In this document: in pieces, positions 25,420 through 34,485 of the stretch
Layout: each line of letters starts with the position of its first letter
How positions within the stretch are numbered: position 1 is the stretch's first letter
DNA from: JBGTIS01 sp041745535
GTDB lineage: Bacteria > Bacteroidota > Bacteroidia > Cytophagales > Cyclobacteriaceae
Reading direction: 5' to 3'
Assembly: GCA_041745535.1 (NCBI GenBank)
Contig: JBGTIS010000336.1
Coordinates: 1-47,132, forward strand
DNA length: 47,132 nt
Position numbers and translations under genes: made by a program
The notes under the pieces: generated by a model
The model's database searches: none
What the model was told of the DNA's origin: nothing
What the model saw: only the letters and a program-made list of their open reading frames with translations

Positions 25420-27252
25420 ATGAAAACGAAGACTGAAACTAAGAAAAAGAAAACCCACAGGAAGGTTGCCGGCATGGGAGCCATTGTAACTAAAAATGGG
25501 ACCGCATTTCGAGTATGGGCACCTCACGCAAAAAAAGTACATGTAACCGGAACCTTTAACGAATGGTCGAAAAGAAAACATGCCCTTACACTGGAAAACG
25601 ATGCGGGTTATTGGTATGGATTTATTGAAGAGGCGAAAGCCGGAGATGAATACAAGTACTATATTGTTACCGATCATGAAAAATTAATCAAAAATGATCC
25701 TTATGCCAAGCAGTTGACTAATTCAATTGGCAATGCCATTATTTACGATTCGAAAGCATACAATTGGGAAGGTGATGCATTCGTAATGCCTCCCTGGAAC
25801 GAGTTGGTAATTTACGAAATGCATGTAGGCACTTTCAATGTCAGAAAAGAAGACGTACCCGGCGATTTTGCCTCTGTAATCGAGAAGTTACCCTATTTGA
25901 AAGATTTGGGCATAAATGCCATCGAAATTATGCCTCCTATGGAATTTCCGGGCGATTTTTCGTGGGGTTATAATCCCGCTTATCCGTTTGCTATTGAAAG
26001 TAGTTATGGTGGACCCGACGCTTTTAAAGACTTTGTAAAGGCGGCTCATTACCATGGTATCGGAATTATTTTGGATGTAGTGTATAATCACTTTGGGCCT
26101 GGTGACCTGGATTTATGGAGGTTTGACGGATGGAGTGAAAACGATAAAGGTGGAATTTATTTCTATAATGACTGGCGTAGCGAAACACCATGGGGCGATA
26201 CCCGGCCTGATTATGGCCGACAGGAAGTACGGCAGTATTTAAGAGATAATGCCGTTTCGTGGCTGGAAGAATTTCATGTGAATGGATTGCGGCTGGATGG
26301 CACCATGTTCATGCGAAATACCTTAGGCATGAAGGTGAATCCTGCTAATGATATCGCTGAGGCCTGGGAATTTTTCCAGTGGCTTAATCATGAAGTGAGA
26401 GGGCGTTTCCCCGATGCACTGATTATTGCCGAAGATTTAATTAATAATGAGTGGATTACTAAACCTATTGAAGAGGGCGGAGCCGGATTTGGAAGCCAGT
26501 GGTGGGCCGAATTTGTACATCCGGTACGGGAAGTAATTATTGGTAGCGAAGATAAGTTTCGGAACATGGAAAACCTGAAAAATTCTATTTTGTTTCCGTC
26601 TGAAAACGCTTTCAGAAGAGTGATCTATACCGAATCGCATGATGAGGTGGCCAATGGCAGGGCCAGGGTTCCGGAGGAAATATGGCCAGGCCATGTGGAT
26701 GGATGGTATTCAAAAAAACGATCCACATTAGGCTCTGCTATCGTGTTTACCGCACCAGGCATTCCCATGATTTTTCAGGGTCAGGAATTTCTGGAAGACC
26801 GATGGTTTGCCGATGACGATCCGCTGGACTGGAGCCGTGCCGATGAGTTTAATGGCCTGATTAAGCTATATACTGAAATGATTAAGCTCAGAACCAATAA
26901 AGATCGGACTACCGGCGGACTGTGTGGGAACCATACAGAAGTTTATCATGTAAACAACGACGATAAAATAATCGCCTTTCAGCGGTGGGGATATGGTGGT
27001 GCTGGTGATATGGTAGTGGTGGTACTCAATCTTTTTAATAAAACTTTCAAAGATTACAGCATTGGTTTTCCTAAAAAAGGAGAGTGGAAAGTAAGGTTAA
27101 ATACCGACTGGGAAGGTTTTGATAAGGATTTTGCCAATACTTTCAGTTATAACCCTGTAGCGAAAAAGGGGAAAAAAGATAATATGCCTTACCATGCCAA
27201 TATTACTATCGGACCTTATACAGCACTTATCTTATCGCAGGACCCGCCATAA
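25420..27252 (+). CDS. GH13 alpha-glucan-active enzyme (branching-enzyme/trehalohydrolase-like)
   Basis: This 610-aa glycoside hydrolase family 13 protein has an N-terminal CBM48/E-set beta domain (about 15-105, FRVWAPHAKKVHVTGTFNEW). The (beta/alpha)8 barrel has region I DVVYNHFG, region II GLRLDGT with nucleophile Asp293, region III IIAEDL with acid/base Glu338, and region IV ESHDEV with Asp408. A C-terminal beta domain ends near ALILSQDPP. The combination points to 1,4-alpha-glucan branching enzyme or malto-oligosyltrehalose trehalohydrolase-like enzymes; SHDEV favours the branching side, but I cannot decide. It has no signal peptide, so it acts in the cytosol on glycogen-like glucans. It is preceded by a micro-gene. 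Confidence 0.9.
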   Translation: MKTKTETKKKKTHRKVAGMGAIVTKNGTAFRVWAPHAKKVHVTGTFNEWSKRKHALTLENDAGYWYGFIEEAKAGDEYKYYIVTDHEKLIKNDPYAKQLTNSIGNAIIYDSKAYNWEGDAFVMPPWNELVIYEMHVGTFNVRKEDVPGDFASVIEKLPYLKDLGINAIEIMPPMEFPGDFSWGYNPAYPFAIESSYGGPDAFKDFVKAAHYHGIGIILDVVYNHFGPGDLDLWRFDGWSENDKGGIYFYNDWRSETPWGDTRPDYGRQEVRQYLRDNAVSWLEEFHVNGLRLDGTMFMRNTLGMKVNPANDIAEAWEFFQWLNHEVRGRFPDALIIAEDLINNEWITKPIEEGGAGFGSQWWAEFVHPVREVIIGSEDKFRNMENLKNSILFPSENAFRRVIYTESHDEVANGRARVPEEIWPGHVDGWYSKKRSTLGSAIVFTAPGIPMIFQGQEFLEDRWFADDDPLDWSRADEFNGLIKLYTEMIKLRTNKDRTTGGLCGNHTEVYHVNNDDKIIAFQRWGYGGAGDMVVVVLNLFNKTFKDYSIGFPKKGEWKVRLNTDWEGFDKDFANTFSYNPVAKKGKKDNMPYHANITIGPYTALILSQDPP

Positions 27253-27283
27253 GCTGGGAGTCAGAATTGGGAAGGAATCAGCT

Positions 27284-27326
27284 ACAAGTTACTCGTTATT
27301 TGTTCAATAAATAACCAGTAACTTGT
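27284..27326. terminator. Long bidirectional hairpin between convergent genes
   Basis: An 18-position stem with one C-C mismatch, beginning ACAAGTTACTCGTTATTT, closes on a 7-nt loop GTTCAAT. TTTTC follows on the plus strand. It sits exactly between the stops of the GH13 gene (27252) and the methyltransferase-like gene (27333). Confidence 0.8.
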
Positions 27327-27332
27327 TTTCAC

Positions 27333-27986
27333 TTAGAATTTAATCTTAGGAATTAAGGCAGATACTTTGGCTTGGTAGTTTCTGTAAGGCTCACCAAATT
27401 CCTCTACCAGTTTTTTTTCTTCCAGGCGCATCCCTGTTAACAGGTAAATAATAAGGCAACTTACTGTGATTAGGTTAGAATAGGTGGGAGAAAAAAGAAG
27501 AAATCCCCATAAAATCAGTAAAGTGCCCGAATAAATAGGATGGCGTACGTATTTAAATATGCCACTGGTAATTAATCGCGGATTTTTCTCATTACCGGCA
27601 CGAAACCCCAGAAATTCCCTGATATTGTACTGCCGGAAGGCCATTCTGATGACGACAATGCCCCAGGTGGTAAATACAAGTCCAATAAATTTCATCGTAT
27701 TGGTCCAGTTGTCAGGTACCAGCAATTTTGCCGGGATGGTAGCACTGTAGAACAGCACAGCCAGTAAGGCTATGATGGCTATAAAATTATAGAGTGATCG
27801 GTAGTATCGGAAACCAGTGCCCATGGCAGCGTGGAAAAACTGCTTTACCCGGTTAGCAGCCAGCAGGCTATGCAACACTCCATACAGCACCCAGCATGCA
27901 ACCAGAATAGTATATTGTATCATTAATAATAGTTTTCCACAATTATAAACATATAAAAGCATAATGGCAGGTACATTGTATTTCAT
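27333..27986 (-). CDS. Isoprenylcysteine methyltransferase/NnrU-like integral membrane protein
   Basis: This 217-aa polytopic protein has about five or six hydrophobic segments. The C-terminal signature ITSGIFKYVRHPIYSGTLL, followed by LEEKKLVEEFGEPYRNYQ, is that of the ICMT/PEMT membrane methyltransferase superfamily (SAM-dependent methylation of membrane-embedded substrates). The N-terminal half resembles NnrU-like proteins. Substrate is unknown. The ATG at 27986 is used, but an internal ATG at 27923 (MIQYTILVACWVLYG) would also give a complete family-like protein and may be the real start. Confidence 0.82.
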   Translation of the reverse strand: MKYNVPAIMLLYVYNCGKLLLMIQYTILVACWVLYGVLHSLLAANRVKQFFHAAMGTGFRYYRSLYNFIAIIALLAVLFYSATIPAKLLVPDNWTNTMKFIGLVFTTWGIVVIRMAFRQYNIREFLGFRAGNEKNPRLITSGIFKYVRHPIYSGTLLILWGFLLFSPTYSNLITVSCLIIYLLTGMRLEEKKLVEEFGEPYRNYQAKVSALIPKIKF

Positions 27987-28091
27987 AGCTTTGGGAATAT
28001 ATTTTTAAAGTAACTGATCCGTGATTTTTTTTGTTACTTTATTAATCCCGTTCAAACTAATTTTTTAAACCTAATTGCCAATAAAGTCGAT

Positions 28092-29660
28092 ATGGAAGCA
28101 ACTAAAAAGAATAATACTCACCTGCATGAAATTTTGTCTGCGTTAGGTATCCAGTCTGTAAATCCCACTTTTTTTACTGGTCAGCAATCAGCCGGTATCA
28201 GGGAGGGAAGTGTGGCAAAGGAAATTTTTTCACCCATAGACGGGCGCAGCATTGCTTCGGTGCGTTTTGCAGATGAAGCAGACTATAATCAGGTGATTGA
28301 AAAAGCACAGGAAGCTTTTCTGTACTGGCAAACGGTACCTGCCCCACAACGCGGTGAAATTGTGCGGCAAATAGGGCAAAAGCTTCGTGAATACAAAGAA
28401 CCGCTGGGCGGTCTGGTAACCTATGAAATGGGCAAAATTTACCAGGAAGGACTGGGCGAAGTACAGGAAATGATAGACATCTGCGATTTTGCCGTAGGGC
28501 AATCGCGGCAGTTGTATGGCTTTACAATGCAGTCAGAGCGCACCAATCATCGTATGTACGATCAGTATCATCCTTTGGGTGTGGTGGGTATTATTTCAGC
28601 TTTTAATTTTCCGGTAGCTGTTTGGGCCTGGAATGCCATGCTGGCTGCTGTTTGCGGCAATGTGTGTATCTGGAAGCCCTCCGAAAAAACGCCGCTCACA
28701 GCCATTGCCTGCCAGCATATTATCGCCAAAGTGTTGCAGGAAAATAATTTGCCGGAAGGTATTTTCAACCTCATTATTGGTGATGCTGCAATTGGGTCAC
28801 TCATGGCACACGATACGCGCGTTCCGCTGATATCAGCCACCGGTTCTACCCGCATGGGCAAAAAAGTAGGCGAAGCCGTAGGCGCACGTTTGGGTAAATC
28901 ATTATTAGAACTAGGCGGCAACAATGCCATTATTATCACTGAAAATGCCAATCTGGAAATGGCCATTCGGGCTACGGTGTTTGGCGCGGTGGGCACCTGC
29001 GGACAACGGTGTACTTCTACCCGGCGACTCATTGTGCATAAAAAAGTATATGAAGAGGTAAAAAACCGGTTGCTTGACATTTACCCCAGCCTGTCTATTG
29101 GTAATCCGATGAATGCGGCTACGCTGGTAGGTCCCATGATTGATAAAGATGCCGTGGATAATTTTATCTCTGCACTAAATCGGGTACAAAGCGATGGAGG
29201 AAAACTTATTTATGGAGGCGAACTGCTGGCTGGCGAAGATTACATCGATGGCCATTATGTATTGCCCGCTATTGTGGAAGCTGAAAATCATTACGAAACT
29301 GTACAGCAGGAAACGTTTGGCCCTATTCTCTATCTGATTCAGTACGAGGGAGATTTGCAGGAAGCGATCAAACTTCACAATGGCGTAAAACAGGGTTTAT
29401 CATCGGCAATTTTTACCAATAACCTGTTGGAAGCAGAAAAATTTCTTTCTTATCAGGGGTCCGACTGTGGTATTGCCAATGTGAATATCGGCACATCAGG
29501 GGCAGAAATTGGCGGAGCGTTTGGTGGTGAAAAGGAAACCGGCGGTGGCCGCGAATCCGGATCAGATGCCTGGAAGGTGTATATGCGGCGCCAAACTAAT
29601 ACCATTAATTACGGATCGGAACTCCCTTTGGCGCAGGGTATTAAGTTTGACGTGATTTAA
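28092..29660 (+). CDS. ALDH7/antiquitin-type aldehyde dehydrogenase (aminoadipate-semialdehyde dehydrogenase)
   Basis: This 522-aa NAD+-dependent dehydrogenase oxidises aldehydes to acids. Sequence near the N-terminus (EILSALGIQSVNPTFFTG) and the blocks YDQYHPLGVVGIISAFNFPV, CIWKPSEKTPLT and LLELGGNNAII (general-base Glu) place it in the ALDH7 family. The catalytic Cys lies in TCGQRCTSTRR, and the end KETGGGRESGSDAWKVYMRRQTNTINY is characteristic. ALDH7 enzymes usually act on L-2-aminoadipate 6-semialdehyde in lysine catabolism, so that is the best assignment. It converges on the DUF4230 gene across a hairpin. Confidence 0.92.
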   Translation: MEATKKNNTHLHEILSALGIQSVNPTFFTGQQSAGIREGSVAKEIFSPIDGRSIASVRFADEADYNQVIEKAQEAFLYWQTVPAPQRGEIVRQIGQKLREYKEPLGGLVTYEMGKIYQEGLGEVQEMIDICDFAVGQSRQLYGFTMQSERTNHRMYDQYHPLGVVGIISAFNFPVAVWAWNAMLAAVCGNVCIWKPSEKTPLTAIACQHIIAKVLQENNLPEGIFNLIIGDAAIGSLMAHDTRVPLISATGSTRMGKKVGEAVGARLGKSLLELGGNNAIIITENANLEMAIRATVFGAVGTCGQRCTSTRRLIVHKKVYEEVKNRLLDIYPSLSIGNPMNAATLVGPMIDKDAVDNFISALNRVQSDGGKLIYGGELLAGEDYIDGHYVLPAIVEAENHYETVQQETFGPILYLIQYEGDLQEAIKLHNGVKQGLSSAIFTNNLLEAEKFLSYQGSDCGIANVNIGTSGAEIGGAFGGEKETGGGRESGSDAWKVYMRRQTNTINYGSELPLAQGIKFDVI

Positions 29661-29687
29661 ATTTGTGGGCAACACAAAAATTAAATC
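29654..29687. terminator. Hairpin overlapping the stop codons of two convergent genes
   Basis: GATTTAA-A-TTTGTG pairs with CACAAA-AA-TTAAATC around GGCAA. The arms take in the ALDH stop codon and touch the stop of the convergent DUF4230 gene (29686). It is AT-rich and lacks a strong T-tract, but its position suggests a shared bidirectional terminator. Confidence 0.6.
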
Positions 29688-30309
29688 AGTAAGCGTCAAT
29701 TTTTGTATCCGGAATTTGCTCAGTAAAAATTACCTTTTTGCCGGATATTTCTTCCAACAATGGTTTCAGAATCAAATCGGCATTGGTGCGGGCCTGCTCC
29801 AGTATGCCTGAGTTAAGCGCGGTTTGCTCAATCTGCTGCTCAGCACTTTTGTAGGCTTTCTGGATAAACTCGTTGGTATTGGTAAAGTAACCGGTTTGCA
29901 GGGAGAATATCCGGGTGTTTTCCATATCCAGTTTGTGGTAGCAAATCTCAGGTTCTGGAAGTTTTATATATACCGTATCGCCCTGGATGTTGATGTTTTC
30001 TTTTTTCATGGCTGCCAGATTAATACAGGCCACTGCTTCGCCCTTGCTAATCAGGATGGCTTTGGCATCAGGCCCCAGTTTGAAAATCCTGAAGTACTCT
30101 TTACTTACTTCCTTGATCTCGGTTACTTCCTGAAAATTATAGCGAATCAGTTCCAGCTTGCCCAGGGCTTCTGTTTTTTCCAGAATCGTAGTTTGTACCA
30201 CTTCTGTGCTGGGCTTTTCCGGTTCAAACAGAGAAGCACAGCTCCGGCTGATGAGCAGATAAAAAAGCAGTAGGGTAAGCAGCACCCAGGGCAGTAAACG
30301 GGAAAGCAT
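29686..30309 (-). CDS. DUF4230 domain-containing membrane-anchored protein
   Basis: This 207-aa protein has an N-terminal transmembrane or signal-anchor helix (about residues 5-24). A DUF4230 domain follows: VVQTTILEKTEALGKLELIRY, GEAVACINLAAMKKENI, DTVYIKLPEPEICYHKLDMENTRIF. The body is predicted extracytoplasmic with a long C-terminal helix. Function is unknown for this common Bacteroidota family. It is read in the same direction as the cytochrome b5-like and arginase-like genes upstream, with a 62-bp gap. Confidence 0.88.
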   Translation of the reverse strand: MLSRLLPWVLLTLLLFYLLISRSCASLFEPEKPSTEVVQTTILEKTEALGKLELIRYNFQEVTEIKEVSKEYFRIFKLGPDAKAILISKGEAVACINLAAMKKENINIQGDTVYIKLPEPEICYHKLDMENTRIFSLQTGYFTNTNEFIQKAYKSAEQQIEQTALNSGILEQARTNADLILKPLLEEISGKKVIFTEQIPDTKIDAY

Positions 30310-30371
30310 ATGGTATAGGTTAAAAATGAGGTTCTCAGCTATATTAACCTGAAAACAGCCCTGCAGGTTTA

Positions 30372-30620
30372 CTATATGAGTTTGCCAATCCGGTTAAATT
30401 TCTTAAAAACCTGTTCGGTATGGGGGGCATCGGCCAGTTCTTCCGTCAGATCCTGCCCGGCCCAGTGTTCATAATGTTTGCCCTGCCGCCAGAGTCGCGA
30501 GGTGGTTACATCGTAAATAATGCCCCGGTAGGCCAGCCATATTTCTTCCCGGTCCTGCCCATTGCGCAGGGCCAGCTGCGCTCTGCTAAAAGTGGGTAAG
30601 CTGCGGATTTCGCCTGCCAT
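30372..30620 (-). CDS. Small cytochrome b5-like haem-binding domain protein
   Basis: This 82-aa single-domain protein is related to cytochrome b5. EIWLAYRGIIYDVTTSRLW corresponds to the start of the b5 fold, and the two axial histidines are probably in GKHYEHWAGQDLT and DAPHTEQVFKKF. There is no membrane segment. The frame extends to a GTG at 30671, which would overlap the upstream gene; the ATG at 30620 lies 4 bp after the stop of that gene and fits the domain better. It probably binds haem or a related ligand for electron transfer. Confidence 0.8.
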   Translation of the reverse strand: MAGEIRSLPTFSRAQLALRNGQDREEIWLAYRGIIYDVTTSRLWRQGKHYEHWAGQDLTEELADAPHTEQVFKKFNRIGKLI

Positions 30621-30624
30621 GCGC

Positions 30625-31803
30625 TTATGAAAATTTGGCGTAGGTTTGTATCCACCGGTCAGGGATTTCACCTTTCAGGGCCATTTTATAATCGATCGGA
30701 TCGCAGGGAACAATACTTTTTCTGCCTTTAATATTCCCGGTTTCCGGATGGGGCACTTCCATCCACCACTTATCGCTCAGCTTGCTTTTATAAAAATTAA
30801 TTTCCGAAGGAATATCTTCCAGCGGCACAATGTATTTGATGAAATCGTTGCTGGTAAAATCTTCCTCATATTTGCGGTTATAAAAGCCTTCTATCACATA
30901 CCAGATCATGGTGGCCATTACCGAAGCGGTTTTAAACCGATCGTTGTCGGCTTTCGGATTGTATTCATAAAAACCAATGCTGCTAAGGCGTTCGCTCAGT
31001 CCGGCATACCAGCATATCTGGCAGGCCTCCTGCCCGGTAAGCCCAAAAGGCTGTGCCTGCATATTTCCGGGAGCATCCTCCGATTTTACGGCCGTCATGT
31101 CAAAACTGATCAGGTCGGCATTCCGCAGAATGGGTTCCATGAGTTTGATATCCTGCGTAACCAAACCCAGTCGGTGGGTATCAAAGTAAAACTTTTCTAA
31201 AACAGTAGGGGCACTTTTATCTACCAGAAAACTCTGATAAGCAATGTGGCTGTAATTCAGTAAATAGTTGGGCTCATGAATTAAAATTTTGTGTAAATGC
31301 CGCTGGTTATCGGTTACCGGCGCACCGGTTTGTTGCGGTGTCTCAATGTCTATCATGGCATCTACACCCACCATATTGATCAGCTTTTCCATGCTTTCAT
31401 AGCTTTGGTACTGTCCGTAGTCCAGGTCGTGCGAACCACCTATCAGGAGGGGCAAGGTGTTGCAGGCCATCAGCCCTTCACAAACCGCTTTGATGCGCAG
31501 GTACGTTTCTTCCAGGGTAGGACCATTGCGCAGGTTTCCCAAATCAATAATCTGGTAGGCACCATGCCCGCGTTTAAGGTTGTACAACGCTTTTCTGACG
31601 GCATCGGCTGCCTGGGCAACACCGTGGTTCTGCTCAGAAGCGCCGCGATTTTCTGTAAGTCCGATCAGTGCGATATCTGCTTCTTCATAATCGGGCAGGT
31701 GATCGGCATAAATTTGTATGGATTTGAAAAAGCTATTGGTAGAGGTAATATCCTGGTAAACGTCCGTATTAACCGGTGAAAAATAAATACCCAGATTCAT
31801 CAT
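30625..31803 (-). CDS. Arginase/formimidoylglutamase-family protein with altered metal site
   Basis: This 392-aa ureohydrolase-fold protein is of the type usually annotated formimidoylglutamase in Bacteroidota. The first metal motif GGSHD is intact. The arginase DAHxD motif reads VDAMID (His replaced by Met), and SFDxD reads SFDMT (second Asp replaced by Thr), so the classic two-manganese centre looks incomplete. An additional C-terminal region (about 300-392, including WWMEVPHP and GRKSIVPCDPIDYKMALKGEIPDRW) exceeds the ~310 aa typical of arginases. It may be catalytically divergent. The cytochrome b5-like gene follows 4 bp later, so the two are almost certainly one operon. Confidence 0.85.
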   Translation of the reverse strand: MMNLGIYFSPVNTDVYQDITSTNSFFKSIQIYADHLPDYEEADIALIGLTENRGASEQNHGVAQAADAVRKALYNLKRGHGAYQIIDLGNLRNGPTLEETYLRIKAVCEGLMACNTLPLLIGGSHDLDYGQYQSYESMEKLINMVGVDAMIDIETPQQTGAPVTDNQRHLHKILIHEPNYLLNYSHIAYQSFLVDKSAPTVLEKFYFDTHRLGLVTQDIKLMEPILRNADLISFDMTAVKSEDAPGNMQAQPFGLTGQEACQICWYAGLSERLSSIGFYEYNPKADNDRFKTASVMATMIWYVIEGFYNRKYEEDFTSNDFIKYIVPLEDIPSEINFYKSKLSDKWWMEVPHPETGNIKGRKSIVPCDPIDYKMALKGEIPDRWIQTYAKFS

Positions 31804-31884
31804 AATAGTTGGTTTGGCCTGGTAAAGTTCAACAGAAGGTTAAAAATTTATGTAACCAAAATAAGCGCGAATTATGACAATAAA

Positions 31885-31914
31885 AAAGGGAGCAAATCTA
31901 ATTTTACTCCCTTT
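31885..31914 (-). terminator. Terminator of nqrF
   Basis: AAAGGGAG (31885-31892) and CTCCCTTT (31907-31914) form an 8-bp stem about 22 bp past the nqrF stop. On the minus strand the 3' arm runs into TTTATT, giving a modest U-tract. Confidence 0.75.
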
Positions 31915-31936
31915 CTCTGTAATTTGAACATCAGAA

Positions 31937-33232
31937 TTATCCACCAAAGTCGTCAAAACGAACATTTTCCGGGGGAACGCCCATTTCGTCCAGCATTTTC
32001 AGTACGGCAGCGTTCATTAAAGGAGGTCCGCACAGGTAATATTCTACTTCTTCCGGATCAGGGTGATCTTTCAGATAGTTATCGTACAACACCTGGTGGA
32101 TAAAGCCTGTATAACCATCTCCCGGATCGTCCATGGATTTTTTAACTTTCCAGTTGTCTTCCGGCAAGGGCTCGGAAAGACCAATATAAAATTTAAAGTT
32201 AGGAAACTCCTCTTCTATTTTGCGGAAGTGGTTGGTGTAGAACAGTTCTTTCTTAGATCGGCCACCATACCAATAGGTAACTTTGCGATCGGTTTTTTCG
32301 GTGTGAAACAGGTGGAAGATATGAGAACGCAAAGGTGCCATACCGGCTCCACCACCGATGTAAATCATTTCGCGGTGGGTAGGGTTGATGAAGAACTCAC
32401 CGTAAGGACCGGAAATCATTACTTTGTCGCCAGGATTTCTTGAGAATACATAGGAAGAACAGATGCCCGGATTTACATCCATCCATTTGTTATTGGCCCT
32501 ATCCCATGGTGGCGTGGCAATACGGATGGTGAGCATCACGATGTTACCTTCAGCCGGATGGTTGGCCATAGAGTAGGCACGGAAGATAGGTTCATCGTTT
32601 TTCATTTTTAGGTCCCAGAGTTTGAACTTATCCCAGTCGCTTTGGTACACGTCTTTCGGGTGGTTCAACTCAGGCTTGGGCTCAATGTCCATGGTTTTGA
32701 AATCTACCTCAATGGGTGGTACGTCAATTTGTATATAACCGCCCGACTGGAAATCAAGGTTTTCGCCTTCGGGAAGTTTTACCACAAACTCTTTAATAAA
32801 AGTAGAAACGTTGTAGTTGGAAACCACTTCGCATTCCCACTTTTTAATACCAAAAATTTCTTCAGGAATGCGGATGTGCATGTCCTGTTTTACCTTAACC
32901 TGGCAGGAAAGTCTTACATTTTCTTTCTTCTCGGTTCGGCTCAGGTGACCTTCCTCAGTAGGAAGTACATCGCCGCCACCGTCGTCGATGGCACATTTGC
33001 ACATGGCACAGGTACCACCGCCACCACAGGCAGAAGGCAGAAAGATTTTTTTCGCGGATAAAGTAGAGAGCAGACTGGATCCGGCCGATACAACCAGCGG
33101 ATTTTTCTCGTCGCCATTAATTATAATTTTTACGTCGCCTGACTGTACGAGCTTCGATTGCGCGAACAGTAAAACCAGAACCAGTAAAAGAATAATAATT
33201 GTAAAAGCTAATACTGAAGTGATGATAGTCAT
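31937..33232 (-). CDS. nqrF: Na+-translocating NADH:quinone reductase subunit F
   Basis: This 431-aa membrane-anchored subunit is the NADH-oxidising entry point of the sodium pump. One N-terminal transmembrane helix (about 4-24) is followed by a [2Fe-2S] ferredoxin domain with Cys69, Cys75, Cys78 (CGGGGTCAMCKC) and Cys110. The FAD-binding domain has RAYSMAN, and the NAD-binding domain has YIGGGAGMAPLRSH and YLCGPPLMNAAV; the protein ends in the characteristic RFDDFGG. The length is slightly above the Vibrio protein (~407). The nqrA-E genes are not adjacent: the gene is flanked by unrelated genes and has its own terminator. Confidence 0.97.
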   Translation of the reverse strand: MTIITSVLAFTIIILLLVLVLLFAQSKLVQSGDVKIIINGDEKNPLVVSAGSSLLSTLSAKKIFLPSACGGGGTCAMCKCAIDDGGGDVLPTEEGHLSRTEKKENVRLSCQVKVKQDMHIRIPEEIFGIKKWECEVVSNYNVSTFIKEFVVKLPEGENLDFQSGGYIQIDVPPIEVDFKTMDIEPKPELNHPKDVYQSDWDKFKLWDLKMKNDEPIFRAYSMANHPAEGNIVMLTIRIATPPWDRANNKWMDVNPGICSSYVFSRNPGDKVMISGPYGEFFINPTHREMIYIGGGAGMAPLRSHIFHLFHTEKTDRKVTYWYGGRSKKELFYTNHFRKIEEEFPNFKFYIGLSEPLPEDNWKVKKSMDDPGDGYTGFIHQVLYDNYLKDHPDPEEVEYYLCGPPLMNAAVLKMLDEMGVPPENVRFDDFGG

Positions 33233-33531
33233 TTAAATCAGGTATTTGATTGAAAAATATACAATCGTCAGAAATTATGCCGCAAATATATTCATTAATC
33301 GATAGAATACTTAAAGAGATGTCAGAAATTATCGAACATATGCGGTTTCTGTTTTCATATTCCAAAACACACTATACAGAAAAAAAGTTGTGTTTTATAC
33401 AGAAAAAATAATAAATGGTTTTCCTGCCATAAAATTGGGAGTTCTTCCCTTCGTTTCAACAACTTAGTGATGTAAGCTATTTATTTTTTAAAGGGATAAT
33501 GTGCCATTTCAAGGTAGGTGCACACGTGCTT

Positions 33532-34485
33532 TTATGCCGAAGCTCTTTTCAGCCTGTCATTAATGGCCCTTCCCAATCCCTGGTCGGGCACCGGTTCGGC
33601 CAGTATGATTTTTACCGGAAGCTGGTCCAGCGCTCTTAAAGCGGAAAACAGCCTTTGCGAAGCTTCGTGCAGGTTTCCCTGTGGCGAAAGCTGAATCTGA
33701 TGGGCAGCAGGCACTTCCTGATAAAAATTCTGAAAAGATAACAGCCCCACTTCCTGATCGCGGTACCGGGCAAGCAGTTCCGGCAGCTGACCGAGTATTA
33801 CTTTTTTACCGGGCGCATAATGACTTTTCAGCATGCCCGGAGCATTCGGCTGGGAGCTGGATTGCGGCATTACCTGCACTTTCCCGATTTTCTCTTCAAT
33901 TTCCTCTACCGATTTACCGCCCAGCCGGAAAACCGTGGGCACTGCATCGGGAAAACCGATAATGGTAGATTCCACACCAATGTGGCAGGGGCCACCGTCC
34001 AGAATAAAAGGGATTTTTTCGCCCAGCTGATCATTCACATGCGAAGCCCGGGTAGGACTGATATACCCAAACGGATTGGCGCTGGGTGCTGCCAGTGGAA
34101 AAGGCAATTGGGCCAGTAATGCCAGGGTTAATGGATGATGGGGAATGCGAACTGCCACGGTATCCAGTCCGGAAGTAACGATATCCGGAATTACCGGTTT
34201 GCGGGGCAGCAGCAAAGTAAGAGGGCCGGGCCAGAAAGCCTGCGCCAATACCAGGGCCTGCTCCGGAATTCCGGTTACAAAATCACGAATCTGATCCAGA
34301 TGATGGGTATGCACAATCAGCGGATCAAAGGAAGGGCGGTTTTTAATTTCAAAGATTTTAACCACTACCTCCGCATTCAGGGCATTCCCTGCCAGTCCGT
34401 ATACCGTTTCGGTAGGAATGCTGATAATTTCTCCCTTTTTCAAAAAAGAAGCCGCCTGATTAATATCTGAATTAATAAGTGCCAT
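33532..34485 (-). CDS. L-threonylcarbamoyladenylate synthase (Sua5/TsaC)
   Basis: This 317-aa enzyme makes threonylcarbamoyl-AMP for the t6A37 modification of ANN-decoding tRNAs. The catalytic domain (about 1-200) shows GEIISIPTETVYGLAGNA, KIFEIKNRPSFDPLIVH, FWPGPLTLLL, AVRIPHHPL and LAAPSANPFGYISPTRASHV. The linker APGMLKSHYAP and a C-terminal Sua5 domain follow, so it is the long Sua5 form rather than short TsaC. The ATG at 34485 gives the normal N-terminus. It appears monocistronic. Confidence 0.95.
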   Translation of the reverse strand: MALINSDINQAASFLKKGEIISIPTETVYGLAGNALNAEVVVKIFEIKNRPSFDPLIVHTHHLDQIRDFVTGIPEQALVLAQAFWPGPLTLLLPRKPVIPDIVTSGLDTVAVRIPHHPLTLALLAQLPFPLAAPSANPFGYISPTRASHVNDQLGEKIPFILDGGPCHIGVESTIIGFPDAVPTVFRLGGKSVEEIEEKIGKVQVMPQSSSQPNAPGMLKSHYAPGKKVILGQLPELLARYRDQEVGLLSFQNFYQEVPAAHQIQLSPQGNLHEASQRLFSALRALDQLPVKIILAEPVPDQGLGRAINDRLKRASA

